64,000 nt of DNA from Serpentinicella alkaliphila (lineage in GTDB: Bacteria; Bacillota; Clostridia; Peptostreptococcales; Natronincolaceae). The translations under genes were made by a program, and so were the position numbers. The notes beneath the pieces are model-generated. The model saw only the letters and a program-made list of their open reading frames with translations, had not been told where the DNA came from and ran no database searches. Shown here one piece after another: positions 16,225 through 26,383 of this stretch (positions are counted from its first letter, which is position 1; every line of letters begins with the position of its first letter). The stretch spans positions 1,875,001-1,939,000 of the forward strand of contig NZ_CP058648.1 of the NCBI RefSeq assembly GCF_018141405.1, read 5' to 3'.

Positions 16225-16905
16225 ATGGAATATAAAATAATAGGTTCAACAATGCCTTTAATTCAAATAACACTTAATAGAGGAGAGGTTATTAAGTGTC
16301 AGGCAGGTGCAATGAAATGGATGGATGACACAGTTGATATGGATACTAATATGGATGGAGGGCTAGGTGGATTTATTAAAAGAAAGGTTATGGGAGAAAG
16401 TGGCTTTATAAATTTCTTTAAAGCAACTAAAGATGGTGATCGGATAGCCTTTGGTCATACATTTCCTGGGAATATAATAGCAATAGATGTAAGCAAAAGA
16501 TCAATAATTTGTCAAAAAAGGACTTTTTTATGTTCTACAGTTGGGGTAGAATTAAATATTGTATTTCAAAAAAGATTAGGAACTGGTTTCTTTGGTGGTG
16601 AGGGCTTTGTTATGCAAGAACTAAAGGGAACGGGAATAGCCTTTGTTGAAATTGATGGGGAATCAATTGAAATAGATTTAGAAAGAGGCCAAACAATTAA
16701 AGTAGATACGGGTTCAGTAGCAATGTTTGAATCTACAGTAGACATGAATATTGAGATGGTAAAGGGTATGAAAAATGTACTCTTTGGTGGTGAAGGACTA
16801 TTTTTAACCAAACTAAAGGGTCCTGGAAAGGTTTGGATTCAAACAATGCCAATACAAAGTATGGCCGGAGAGCTATTTCCATATCTACCAATATCTACGA
16901 GATAA
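16225..16905 (+). CDS. TIGR00266/AIM24 family protein
   Basis: A 226-residue beta-rich protein of the AIM24/TIGR00266 family. Features include MPLIQITLNRGEVIKCQAGA, then MDDTVDMDTNMDGGLGGFIK, a central FGHTFPGNIIAID, and a C-terminal repeat FGGEGLFLTKLKGPGKVWIQ. The two halves look alike (GEGFVMQELKGTG against GEGLFLTKLKGPG), as expected for a double-stranded beta-helix. Function in bacteria is not defined. It starts at ATG after AAGGGGGG with 49 bp to the preceding gene. Confidence 0.88.
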   Translation: MEYKIIGSTMPLIQITLNRGEVIKCQAGAMKWMDDTVDMDTNMDGGLGGFIKRKVMGESGFINFFKATKDGDRIAFGHTFPGNIIAIDVSKRSIICQKRTFLCSTVGVELNIVFQKRLGTGFFGGEGFVMQELKGTGIAFVEIDGESIEIDLERGQTIKVDTGSVAMFESTVDMNIEMVKGMKNVLFGGEGLFLTKLKGPGKVWIQTMPIQSMAGELFPYLPISTR

Positions 16906-16926
16906 TATGTAGCTAGGAGGGAACAA

Positions 16927-17643
16927 ATGATTACAACTATTTTATTTGACTTAGATGGTACACTGTTACCAGTAGATATGAATATCTTTATTAAAGAATA
17001 TCTTAAAGGGCTAAATACAAAGTTTAAAGACTATTTTGAGCCAAATGAGCTTTCAAAACTAGTGCTTGAATGTACAAAAAAGATGATATTAAGTACGGAC
17101 AAAGATAAAACGAATTCAGAAGTTTTTTTCGAAAATTTTTATACTAAAACTACAAATGCACAGGAAGTATTAACCCCAATATTTGAAGATTTTTACAAAA
17201 ATGACTTTCTTAAACTAAAGGGATTAACAAATGAGAACAAATCTATACAGGAATCAGTTAGAGTGTTAAGGGATAAAGGTTATGAACTAGTAGTTGCAAC
17301 AAACCCTGTTTTTCCAAGAAAGGCAATAACTAATAGAATAGAATGGGCTGGTTTTAATGAAGAAGACTTTTCTTTTATAACAAGCTTTGAAAATATGCAT
17401 TTCTGTAAGCCAAATAGAGAGTACTATAAAGAGATTTTAGATTACATAGGAAAAAATCCAAAGGAATGTATAATGGTGGGCAATGATGTAGAGGAAGATA
17501 TGGTCGCTAAAGAAATAGGTGTTCAAACATTCCTTATAGAGGATAATATAATAAAGAGAGGAAACAATCTTTCTAATGTAGATCATAAAGGGAGCTACCA
17601 AGATTTTTATAATTTTGTAATGAATTTACCGAAGCGAGGTTAA
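16927..17643 (+). CDS. HAD-superfamily hydrolase
   Basis: A 238-residue HAD phosphatase. Motif I is Asp8 and Asp10 in LFDLDGTLLP, motif II is VVATNP, and motif III/IV reads FCKPNREYY and IMVGNDVEEDM. A helical cap lies between motif I and II (about 15-95), which fits the subfamily I cap. It should remove phosphate from a small cytoplasmic metabolite, identity unknown. ATG is preceded by TAGGAGGG, 21 bp after the AIM24 gene. Confidence 0.88.
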   Translation: MITTILFDLDGTLLPVDMNIFIKEYLKGLNTKFKDYFEPNELSKLVLECTKKMILSTDKDKTNSEVFFENFYTKTTNAQEVLTPIFEDFYKNDFLKLKGLTNENKSIQESVRVLRDKGYELVVATNPVFPRKAITNRIEWAGFNEEDFSFITSFENMHFCKPNREYYKEILDYIGKNPKECIMVGNDVEEDMVAKEIGVQTFLIEDNIIKRGNNLSNVDHKGSYQDFYNFVMNLPKRG

Positions 17644-17647
17644 TAAT

Positions 17648-18136
17648 ATGAAAGCTATAGTAGTTTATTATTCTTTTGAAGGAAATACTAAATTAATTGC
17701 ACAGACCATTTCTAATACAATAGATGCAGATATAGAGGAATTAAAGCCTAAGAAGGAAATAGAGTCAAAAGGATTTATGAAATATTTATGGGGTGGAAGT
17801 CAGGTCATGATGAAAAAAAGTCCTGAGTTATTTCCATTAAACAAAAATGCTGAAGATTATGATATTATTTTTATAGGTACACCAATTTGGGCCTGGACAT
17901 ATGCACCACCAATTAGAACTTTTTTAGAGAATAGTAATATTAGTAATAAGAAAATAGCTTTATTTAGTTGTCACGAAGGCCAAAATGGTAAAACCTTTAG
18001 TCATTTTAAAGATAAGTTAAAAAACAATATATTTTTAGGTGAAATTGATTTCTTTGCACCTTTAAAATCTAATAAGGAAATATCAGTTACTCAGGCAAAG
18101 GATTGGGCAAAGGAAATGTTAACAAAAGCAAAGTGA
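17648..18136 (+). CDS. flavodoxin-like protein
   Basis: A 162-residue flavodoxin-fold protein. The phosphate-binding loop is YYSFEGNTKLIAQ near residues 8-20. The region IFIGTPIWAWTYAPPIRTFL contacts the flavin in related proteins, and FSCHEGQNG supplies the second side. It most resembles the flavodoxin_4 type of NADPH-linked electron carriers. It overlaps nothing but starts 4 bp after the HAD gene and ends 10 bp before mnmA. Confidence 0.88.
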   Translation: MKAIVVYYSFEGNTKLIAQTISNTIDADIEELKPKKEIESKGFMKYLWGGSQVMMKKSPELFPLNKNAEDYDIIFIGTPIWAWTYAPPIRTFLENSNISNKKIALFSCHEGQNGKTFSHFKDKLKNNIFLGEIDFFAPLKSNKEISVTQAKDWAKEMLTKAK

Positions 18137-18143
18137 GGTTTAG

Positions 18144-19247
<1,104 letters not shown>

Positions 19248-19251
19248 ATCT

Positions 19252-19288
19252 AACTAAAATCCCACCTGTTTTTGGTGGGTTTTTAGTT
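19252..19288 (+). terminator. terminator after mnmA
   Basis: A 15-bp stem (aactaaaatcccacc with ggtgggtttttagtt) has a short T-rich loop and a T run inside the second arm. It closes the operon that begins at 13552. Confidence 0.9.
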
Positions 19289-19309
19289 AAAAGAAAAGGG
19301 GATTAGCAA

Positions 19310-20425
19310 ATGAATTATATTTGTAATGATTGTAAATCAAAGTACCCTATAAATGATTCTAAAATATTATGTAATTGTGGTGGAATGTTAAACTTAGAAA
19401 AAGATATACTGGATTTTACTGATGAAGATATTAATAAAAGAGAATTCAGTTTATTTAGATACTTAAAGGTGCTACCTTTTAACAGAAATGAACATAGCTG
19501 GAGAAAGGTTAGTATGGGTGAGGGATTAACTCCAATCATTCCATTTGATGATAAGTATAAAAATATATTATTGAAAATGGATTATTTAATGCCCACCTTA
19601 TCCTTTAAAGATAGAGGAGCAGTAGTACTTATTGCTAAAGCTAAGGAATTGGGTATAACTAAGGTCATACAGGATAGCAGTGGTAATGCAGGAAATTCCG
19701 TTGCTGCCTATGCTTCTAGAGTAGGTATTAGTTGTGATATATATGTTCCGGAGGGTACTTCAGAAAAGAAAGTAAAACAAATTGAGGCCCATGGAGCAAA
19801 AGTTCATATTATTTCTGGTACTAGAGAAGATACTGCAAAGGAAGCACTTAAAGCTGTGAATAAAGGTGATGGTTTTTATGCTAGTCATGTATATAACCCG
19901 ATCTTTTATGAAGGAACTAAAACCTATGTTTATGAAGTATATGAACAACTAAATGGATGTTTACCTCATAGCTTTGTAATACCTGTAGGGAATGGCACAT
20001 TACTTTTAGGAGTGTACATAGGATTATTAGAACTTTTAGAGTATGGTCTTATATCAAAATTACCTAAAATTATAGGTGTACAGGCAGAAAACTGTGCTCC
20101 AATATTTAGGGCTTTTGTTGACGGAAAAGAAGTTGTTGACCCTGTTGAAAATTATGGGACAAAAGCAGAAGGGATTGCAATTGCAGACCCCAAGAGGGGA
20201 AAACAAATATTAGAAGCTATAAGTAAAACAAATGGAACTATTATAACAGCTAAGGAAGAAAAAATTCTGGAAGCACAAAAGCTATTAGCAAAAAAAGGCC
20301 TATATGTTGAAGTGACAACTGCTGCAACTCTAGCAGCTTATCTGGAATATATTAAGGAGAATAACGAAATTTCTAATCAGAACGTAATAATACCATTATG
20401 TGGAGCCGGATTAAAATCTAGCTAG
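19310..20425 (+). CDS. threonine synthase-like PLP-dependent enzyme with zinc-ribbon N-terminus
   Basis: A 371-residue fold-type II PLP enzyme. The N-terminus has a small metal-binding ribbon: Cys5 and Cys8 (CNDC), Cys21 and Cys23 (CNC). The PLP lysine is Lys100 in LSFKDRGA, followed by the phosphate-cradle region QDSSGNAGNSVAAYA and, later, VIPVGNGTLLLGVY. This matches the short threonine synthase branch, which makes threonine from O-phosphohomoserine, but related enzymes act on other amino acids. No homoserine kinase or dehydrogenase gene is nearby. ATG follows AAAGGGG. It is probably co-transcribed with the phosphoesterase gene 14 bp downstream. Confidence 0.85.
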   Translation: MNYICNDCKSKYPINDSKILCNCGGMLNLEKDILDFTDEDINKREFSLFRYLKVLPFNRNEHSWRKVSMGEGLTPIIPFDDKYKNILLKMDYLMPTLSFKDRGAVVLIAKAKELGITKVIQDSSGNAGNSVAAYASRVGISCDIYVPEGTSEKKVKQIEAHGAKVHIISGTREDTAKEALKAVNKGDGFYASHVYNPIFYEGTKTYVYEVYEQLNGCLPHSFVIPVGNGTLLLGVYIGLLELLEYGLISKLPKIIGVQAENCAPIFRAFVDGKEVVDPVENYGTKAEGIAIADPKRGKQILEAISKTNGTIITAKEEKILEAQKLLAKKGLYVEVTTAATLAAYLEYIKENNEISNQNVIIPLCGAGLKSS

Positions 20426-20439
20426 TTAGGGGTGAATTT

Positions 20440-21585
20440 GTGGGTAGATGGATAATAATATTTTTTCTATTGATTATTAGTATATATTTTTTACTACATT
20501 ATTACATAGGTAAAAAAGGTTTGAGTATTCTGAATTTTAACAAATGTTCAAAAAATATATATTGGTTTTTTATCTATTTCTTAGGGTTTTCCTTTTTTTT
20601 AGGTAGGATAGGAAATGAGTATATACCATGGAATATAAGCACTTTACTTACCGTTATAGGAGCCTATTGGATAGGATTAATTGTATATTTGTGGATTTTA
20701 TTTATTGCAAAAGATATTGTAAATTTATTCGTACGTACTATATTTGGAAGACACAATATAATAGAAGAAAACAAAAAGCTTATTAATCTTACAATAATTA
20801 TATTGTCTGTAATACTTGTTGCTTACGGAGCTATTAATGCTAAGCGGCCACGGATTGTTGAATATTCCATTGATATTAACAAAAAAGTAGAAAATATTGA
20901 TCAAATGAAAGTAGTTCTGATCTCCGATTTACATATTGGGCAAATTGTAGGTAACAGATTTTTAAGAAATATAGTTAATATAGTAAACTCTTTGGAGCCT
21001 GATTTAATTCTAATACCAGGTGACATTATTGATGATAATCTACATGAAAATATACAGGTAAAGATAGGAGATATATTAAAGGATTTGAACTCAACCTATG
21101 GTGTCTATGCTTCATTGGGCAATCATGAGTTTATTGGGGGTCAAGCAGATGAAATAGAAGAGTATTTAAATAGTGTAAATATTAATGTTTTAAGGGATGA
21201 GGCTTTAAAAGTAGCTGATAGTTTTTATATTATTGGAAGAGAGGATAAGGCTAGTGAGAGGTTTACAAATATACACCGAAGAGAATTGTCGGATATTATG
21301 CTAGAAATAGACCGATTGAATCCTATATTTATGCTAGATCACCAACCAATAGATATAGTTATGGCTAGAGATGAAGGTGTTGATTTACAGGTTTCAGGTC
21401 ATACACATAGAGGTCAAATTTTACCCGGAAGATTTTTTACAAAGAGAATTTTTGATGTGGATTGGGGTTTATATAAGGAAAGCAGCTATCATCTAATAGT
21501 TACATCAGGAGCTGGTACATGGGGACCACCTATTAGAATTGGTACTAATTCTGAAGTAGTATTAATAAATATAAATTTTAACTAG
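20440..21585 (+). CDS. membrane-anchored metallophosphoesterase
   Basis: A 381-residue protein starting at GTG after TAGGGGTG. Residues 1-135 hold four or five membrane segments. The rest is a calcineurin-like phosphoesterase with all metal motifs: LISDLHIG near 165, PGDIID, SLGNHEF and VSGHTHRGQ. It resembles the YkuE/YaeI group, although those usually have one anchor, so the multi-helix N-terminus is longer than normal. The catalytic domain should face outside or inside depending on the helix number, which could not be settled. A bidirectional terminator follows. Confidence 0.87.
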   Translation: MGRWIIIFFLLIISIYFLLHYYIGKKGLSILNFNKCSKNIYWFFIYFLGFSFFLGRIGNEYIPWNISTLLTVIGAYWIGLIVYLWILFIAKDIVNLFVRTIFGRHNIIEENKKLINLTIIILSVILVAYGAINAKRPRIVEYSIDINKKVENIDQMKVVLISDLHIGQIVGNRFLRNIVNIVNSLEPDLILIPGDIIDDNLHENIQVKIGDILKDLNSTYGVYASLGNHEFIGGQADEIEEYLNSVNINVLRDEALKVADSFYIIGREDKASERFTNIHRRELSDIMLEIDRLNPIFMLDHQPIDIVMARDEGVDLQVSGHTHRGQILPGRFFTKRIFDVDWGLYKESSYHLIVTSGAGTWGPPIRIGTNSEVVLININFN

Positions 21586-21590
21586 TAAAA

Positions 21591-21614
21591 AACCACCTAG
21601 GGATTTAGGTGGTT
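21591..21614. terminator. bidirectional terminator
   Basis: The stem aaccaccta pairs with taggtggtt around a 6-nt loop, with A and T tracts outside. It lies between the convergent phosphoesterase and ABC permease genes. Confidence 0.85.
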
Positions 21615-21622
21615 CACTCATT

Positions 21623-22945
21623 TTATTCAGTTCGGATAGCCTCGAGGGCACTAAGCTTCATAGCGCGTCTGGCAGGATAGAATCCAGAAACCAAGCCAAC
21701 TATAGTAGTAAATACTAATGTTGCAAGTATTAACCATAGTGGAATTATAGATATTTTTGTATTTCCACCACCAGGCCCAAAGAAATTTATAAATCTAAAG
21801 CCAACAGAGTTTAATATGTAGGACGCTATTTTACTGAGTATTACTCCCAGAAGTCCACCGATAAAACCAATCATGCCTGCTTCAAATAAAAATAGTCTTC
21901 TTATATCTTTTAATGATGCTCCTATTACTTTCATAATACCTATTTCTCTAGTGCGTTCATATATCGACATAACCATTGTATTAGTAATACCTAAAGCTGC
22001 AACTAATAGTGATATGGCACCTATCCCACCCAGTACAGCCTGTAGAACAGAAGAAGTTTTTTGTAGTGAGTCTAAATAATCCGATAAACTATAGGCATTA
22101 AAGCCCATGTCTTTAATCTGCTGCTGTATTTTCTGTACTTCTTTTATATTTCCTACTTTTACCATAACCCTATTATATCCACTATGGGACTGAGACCTAT
22201 TATTGTTTCTATTATTCTGAGACTTATTATGTTCGTCTACCTTTTTCTTTAGTTGGGTAATAGGCATAAAGGCTGAGTAATCCTTCTCCCAATCCCCTTC
22301 CTGTAATATTCCTACTCCATTGATTTTGTAATGTTTAGGTTTTCCTTGATTTTCACTATATCCCATATCGAAGGTTAGTTCTAGCTTATCTTTCATAACA
22401 TTAACATTAGATTGTGGGGGTGGGCCATAACGCATTCTTGCTTTAGGGTTATAAAACTGTTGACTAACATGTGCCCCGAATACAACATTTAATGTATCCC
22501 CAAACTCTAGAAGTCTACCGTCATTTAATTTAAATTCAAATTGTTCCATAACATCAGGATTAATTCCTTTTATAGAAACATATGCTTCAAATTTACCTGA
22601 GATTATTTTGACGTGTGACTCCAAAATCGGTGTAACTGCTTCAACACCTGCTATTTCGGAAAATTTCCTTACGGCAGAATCATCCAAAACTAATTTTTTC
22701 TGTTGTGGGCCTGAGGGCTTTCCACCATCGTGGTACATATCATAGGGTGGATTTACATTAATTATGTTTAGGCTTCCCATTCGGCTTAATTCCTGTTTAA
22801 AACCTTCATTCATTCCAAAACCTAAAGAAACCATAGTTATAATAGATGCTGTGCCGATAATTACTCCAAGTATTGTCAAAAATGTACGTAATTTTCTTCT
22901 CCAAAGGTTTTTAATGCCCATTCTAAAAAGCTCTACACTATTCAT
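21623..22945 (-). CDS. MacB/FtsX-type ABC transporter permease
   Basis: A 440-residue permease with the MacB layout. There is one N-terminal membrane helix (FLTILGVIIGTASIITMVSL, about 21-40), a large extracytoplasmic domain to about 300, then three C-terminal helices of the FtsX fold. The motif TNTMVMSIYERTREIGIMKV and the last segment ending GFYPARRAMKLSALEAIRTE are diagnostic. The outer domain has a polar insert (DEHNKSQNNRNNNRSQSHSG). It works by transmembrane force transfer and not by a classical channel, by family. It overlaps the preceding gene of the operon by 8 bp and is the last of three genes. Confidence 0.92.
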   Translation of the reverse strand: MNSVELFRMGIKNLWRRKLRTFLTILGVIIGTASIITMVSLGFGMNEGFKQELSRMGSLNIINVNPPYDMYHDGGKPSGPQQKKLVLDDSAVRKFSEIAGVEAVTPILESHVKIISGKFEAYVSIKGINPDVMEQFEFKLNDGRLLEFGDTLNVVFGAHVSQQFYNPKARMRYGPPPQSNVNVMKDKLELTFDMGYSENQGKPKHYKINGVGILQEGDWEKDYSAFMPITQLKKKVDEHNKSQNNRNNNRSQSHSGYNRVMVKVGNIKEVQKIQQQIKDMGFNAYSLSDYLDSLQKTSSVLQAVLGGIGAISLLVAALGITNTMVMSIYERTREIGIMKVIGASLKDIRRLFLFEAGMIGFIGGLLGVILSKIASYILNSVGFRFINFFGPGGGNTKISIIPLWLILATLVFTTIVGLVSGFYPARRAMKLSALEAIRTE

Positions 22946-25001
22946 CTAGGAACATACCCTTCTCTTTGTTTTTTCTCTTTCTAATTAGAAATATTGCTAC
23001 TGCCATAGCAAGAAGTAATGAAACTCCTGAACTAGCCCAAATTAAAGTTTTTTTACTATTACTTTCAGGTGGAAACTTTTCTTGAAAATCCGGTGGCATT
23101 TCTTCAAAATGCATTTCTAATACATTCACAGAGAAATCTTTTCTTATCTCAATTTTTTCGCCAGCTGGATCATCATAGGTGAATACAATGCTTCCCTCAA
23201 GTTGTCCAGGAGATGTAGGAGTTACATATGCTTCGTAGTAATCGTTATTACCAGATTCAAAATTACCTACAAAGTAATTACCATTTTCAACACTGAAGTT
23301 TCCTTCTGTTTTAACCATTAAATTATATAGGGTAACCTTACCCATATTATAAAACTCTAGAGAAACCGGAAAGGGCTGTCCAACATATGCTTCAAAAGGT
23401 GGAATTGATAATTCACTAGTCTCAAGTCTAGTTGGTTGTATAACTGGGATTCCTATTAATTCCGATGCCTTATATTCATTTCCCTCCAAGTCCTCATATT
23501 CAAAGTTAGCTAAGATAGTATAAGTTTTTTGTTTTGCATCAGGTACAGTGTAAAGTTGAATATTTCTATCAACAACAGATTTTGGCTCTATATAATCTAT
23601 AAAGAAAGTATTACTACTGTTCACAGGAGTAAATACATTTCCACTTGTTTCAGTTTTTTCGTCAACTGTAAGATATATTTTTATATTTTGAACTGCCTTT
23701 TCACTATGGGTATTAAAGAAGGATAAATTTAAATTATAATTTTGTCCTGCCTTTACCATAGTTGGACTAGAGACATATTGATCAATAATAAGCTTTGGGA
23801 TAGATTTGCTACCGCTTATTTTAGAATTATTAACTGGTATAAAGACTTTATGAGTTTCTTCGTGTTTAGTATTGCTATCGTCTCTATATTCTAAGTGGAT
23901 GTCAATATCATGAAGTCCAGATTCAATTTTATCTGAAGCATGTAGAACATATGAAATATAGTTTTGATTACCACCTAAAATTCGAGTAATATGCTTTACA
24001 TTTGAAGAATTTAAAATAGTTAAACCATTAGTTTTTAATCCATTTAGGGTTATCTTTACATCCTTTGCCCCTAAACTTCCAATATTCTGTAATGTAAATC
24101 CTAAGGTTACAGTTTCTCCGGCTTGTGTAGTTGAAGGAGATAAATTAATCTCTTGAATCGAGAATTTTGGAAATGTATTTCTATTAACAATTTTGATAAA
24201 TAGTGTCTCTGAAGAATCAAAAGGGTTCCCATGAGAATTTGTAAACTTATAGCTTAGCTTAAGTTGGTATGTTTTTTCTTCTGCAGTAGGATTAACAAAA
24301 AAATCTAATTTGTACTCTCTTGAGCCATTCGCACTAATCGATGATATTGAATTAGATGTTGATTCAGTAAATTCAATAGGGACAACTTGTCCATCAAAGG
24401 ATGGAGTTATTACAATATTTTGAGCAGAGTGATTACTACTATTTTTAATAGTAATTGGTAAAGATACATTTTTACCAGCTTCTATTGTAAAGTTACTAGG
24501 AGTTGAGGCGGCTAGTCTAGGAACATTTTTAGTTGTATCTACCTCAGGCTCCTTCTTAGGCTCTGGGAGTTTTGCTGTTCTAATTCCAATATAATCAGTA
24601 ACCGTGAGTACTTCATCATTTTTAGTATAGGTTATTTTAACAGTAAGCCTTTGATTTGAGCCACCAGTATAAATAATACGAATAGGACTGTCAGATATTG
24701 AAGTATCTATGCCATTAGTTAGTTCATCAGCAACAAAAATATTAGAACCTCTATTATCAGGATAAAAAGACCCATTATCTAAAACCGTGACATAGATGTT
24801 TTTTAGTGTTTCCCCAGATCTATTCAGAAGTTTAAGAGTTAAATCAAAGGGGTCTCCTTCATATACTGAGGATGAAAGGCCATTGTGCTCTGATATATAT
24901 ATATCTGTTAGACTTCCAGTTTCAGTAGAGTATGTATATAGAGATGAATTAATATTAAATAATAAAGTAAAAACAATTAGTATAGTCAATATCCTTTTCA
25001 A
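22938..25001 (-). CDS. large CARD-like repeat surface protein with C-terminal membrane anchor, partner of a MacB-type ABC system
   Basis: A 687-residue secreted protein starting at TTG directly after the stop of the ATPase gene. Residues 1-25 are a signal peptide (ILTILIVFTLLFNINSS). About five beta-sandwich repeats of the CARDB or COG1361 type follow, each with a pattern such as AGETVTLGFTLQNIGSLGA, then NLNLSFFNTHSEKAVQNIKI and PVSLEFYNMGKVTLYNL. A helix at 655-675 and a basic tail anchor it. It sits between the ATPase and permease genes of a MacB-like operon in the place where an HlyD-type adaptor usually is. It could be the extracellular arm of the system. The ligand is unknown. Confidence 0.8.
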   Translation of the reverse strand: MKRILTILIVFTLLFNINSSLYTYSTETGSLTDIYISEHNGLSSSVYEGDPFDLTLKLLNRSGETLKNIYVTVLDNGSFYPDNRGSNIFVADELTNGIDTSISDSPIRIIYTGGSNQRLTVKITYTKNDEVLTVTDYIGIRTAKLPEPKKEPEVDTTKNVPRLAASTPSNFTIEAGKNVSLPITIKNSSNHSAQNIVITPSFDGQVVPIEFTESTSNSISSISANGSREYKLDFFVNPTAEEKTYQLKLSYKFTNSHGNPFDSSETLFIKIVNRNTFPKFSIQEINLSPSTTQAGETVTLGFTLQNIGSLGAKDVKITLNGLKTNGLTILNSSNVKHITRILGGNQNYISYVLHASDKIESGLHDIDIHLEYRDDSNTKHEETHKVFIPVNNSKISGSKSIPKLIIDQYVSSPTMVKAGQNYNLNLSFFNTHSEKAVQNIKIYLTVDEKTETSGNVFTPVNSSNTFFIDYIEPKSVVDRNIQLYTVPDAKQKTYTILANFEYEDLEGNEYKASELIGIPVIQPTRLETSELSIPPFEAYVGQPFPVSLEFYNMGKVTLYNLMVKTEGNFSVENGNYFVGNFESGNNDYYEAYVTPTSPGQLEGSIVFTYDDPAGEKIEIRKDFSVNVLEMHFEEMPPDFQEKFPPESNSKKTLIWASSGVSLLLAMAVAIFLIRKRKNKEKGMFLDE

Positions 25002-25706
25002 TTATATTATCCCCCTTTGATTCTGCTCTTCTATTCTTTCAATTTCTCCATCCTTAATATAGACAACCTTGTCTGCATAGTGACTTATTTCTATATCATG
25101 AGTAACTATTATTAAAGTCTGGTTACTTTGACGAGCAAAGTTGGTAATTAGTTCCATAATATCTAATGTAGTTTTTGTATCTAAGTTTCCTGTAGGCTCA
25201 TCAGCAAAAACTATCGATGGTTTAGAAATAAATGCTCTCGCAATACTAACCCGTTGCTGCTGGCCGCCACTCATCTCTGAGGGTTTGTGGTTTAATCGAT
25301 CACCGAGGCCAACGGATTGGAGCATTTTCGCTGCTGCTTTAATACGATTCTTTTTAGAGACGCCTCTAAATATTAATGGAAGACTTACGTTTTCTATTGC
25401 TGTAAGCATAGGTAACAGGTTATAGGATTGAAATACGAAGCCTATATTTTCTTGTCTGAATTTAGCTAACTGTTTTTCATTCATCTTTTCAATAGATTTG
25501 TTCTTAATAATTATCTCACCTTTAGTAGGTTTTTCTAATCCGGCCATCAGGTTTAATAGGGTACTTTTGCCTGAGCCAGAGGTGCCTAGAAGGCAAATAA
25601 ATTCCCCCTGTTTAATTGATAGGTCAACATTTTTAAGGGCATATATTTTCTCATCGCCCATTCTATATATTTTTTTTACATTGTTTAATTGTATAATATT
25701 TTCCAA
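25002..25706 (-). CDS. ABC transporter ATP-binding protein, MacB/LolD type
   Basis: A 234-residue ATPase. Walker A is GTSGSGKST (about 41-49), the Q-loop FVFQSYNLLP, the signature MSGGQQQRVSIARAF and Walker B IVFADEPTGNLD. The EPTGNLD element marks the LolD/MacB/FtsE group, not nutrient importers. Translation starts at TTG, with GGGGG upstream. It heads the three-gene operon and is joined without a gap to the repeat protein gene. Confidence 0.93.
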   Translation of the reverse strand: MENIIQLNNVKKIYRMGDEKIYALKNVDLSIKQGEFICLLGTSGSGKSTLLNLMAGLEKPTKGEIIIKNKSIEKMNEKQLAKFRQENIGFVFQSYNLLPMLTAIENVSLPLIFRGVSKKNRIKAAAKMLQSVGLGDRLNHKPSEMSGGQQQRVSIARAFISKPSIVFADEPTGNLDTKTTLDIMELITNFARQSNQTLIIVTHDIEISHYADKVVYIKDGEIERIEEQNQRGII

Positions 25707-25886
25707 AAATTAACCCCCTTAACTGAAAATACCAAGTAGCATATTAATTATACTCCTAAGTTATTTAAAGTTAAAGTGGTGCACCTATAATTTTATGATT
25801 AATTTTTGACAAAGTTTCACCATTGTGTATTAAGAAGAATAGTATAATATCACAAGTTCTTGTATTACAAAAAAGGAGGAAAAAAA

Positions 25887-26105
25887 ATGAATTATGAGTG
25901 CAGACCAATTCATCCACCGATCATGCATTATCAAATTTACCCAATTCCATTTATGCCAGTCGATCCATTATTAGCCCATGCATATGTACCATACCAAACC
26001 TATATGATGGCATATCCATTGCCAGAGGCTTTAGATAAAGGGACGTTATTCCCAGAATTATATTTTCCTTATGTTCCTGAGGATAAGAAATGGGGGGGAT
26101 GTTAA
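25887..26105 (+). CDS. cotJA: spore coat associated protein CotJA
   Basis: About 72 residues from ATG 25887, which follows AAAGGAGG; the upstream in-frame TTG has no site. The protein is Pro- and Tyr-rich: HPPIMHYQIYPIPFMPVDPL, YVPYQTYMMAYPLPEAL, and FPELYFPYVPEDKKWGG at the end. This is the CotJA type of spore coat component, small and without membrane helices. It overlaps the cotJB start by a few bases, so translation is coupled. In Bacillus the operon is made in the mother cell under sigma-E; whether the same holds here cannot be read reliably from the upstream DNA. Confidence 0.88.
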   Translation: MNYECRPIHPPIMHYQIYPIPFMPVDPLLAHAYVPYQTYMMAYPLPEALDKGTLFPELYFPYVPEDKKWGGC

Positions 26106-26362
26106 TGAAACACGATAGAGTTGCCCTTTTACAAAGATTACAGGAAGTTGAGTTTGCTGCCTTAGAATTAAATCTATATTTGGATACTCATCCATTAGAT
26201 CAAAATGCTTTAATGCAGTATAATCAACTTGCAAGTCAATTGCAAATGTTGAAACAGCAATATGAAATGGCTTATGGGCCACTTTTGAACTTCGGGTTTT
26301 CACCAAGTCAATTCCCTTTTAAGTGGCTTGAAGGGCCATGGCCTTGGGAACGTCAATACTAA
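26099..26362 (+). CDS. cotJB: spore coat protein CotJB
   Basis: About 87 residues. ATG 26099 and ATG 26105 are both possible starts; a GGGGGGA lies just upstream and the gene overlaps the cotJA stop. The core LLQRLQEVEFAALELNLYLD then THPLDQNALMQYNQLASQL is the CotJB signature. The C-terminus WLEGPWPWERQY is a Trp-rich tail often seen in the family. It is a structural component of the spore coat and is thought to need CotJC. It is 22 bp before cotJC. Confidence 0.9.
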   Translation: MLMKHDRVALLQRLQEVEFAALELNLYLDTHPLDQNALMQYNQLASQLQMLKQQYEMAYGPLLNFGFSPSQFPFKWLEGPWPWERQY

Positions 26363-26383
26363 TAGATAGGAGGAGGCAAGTTT

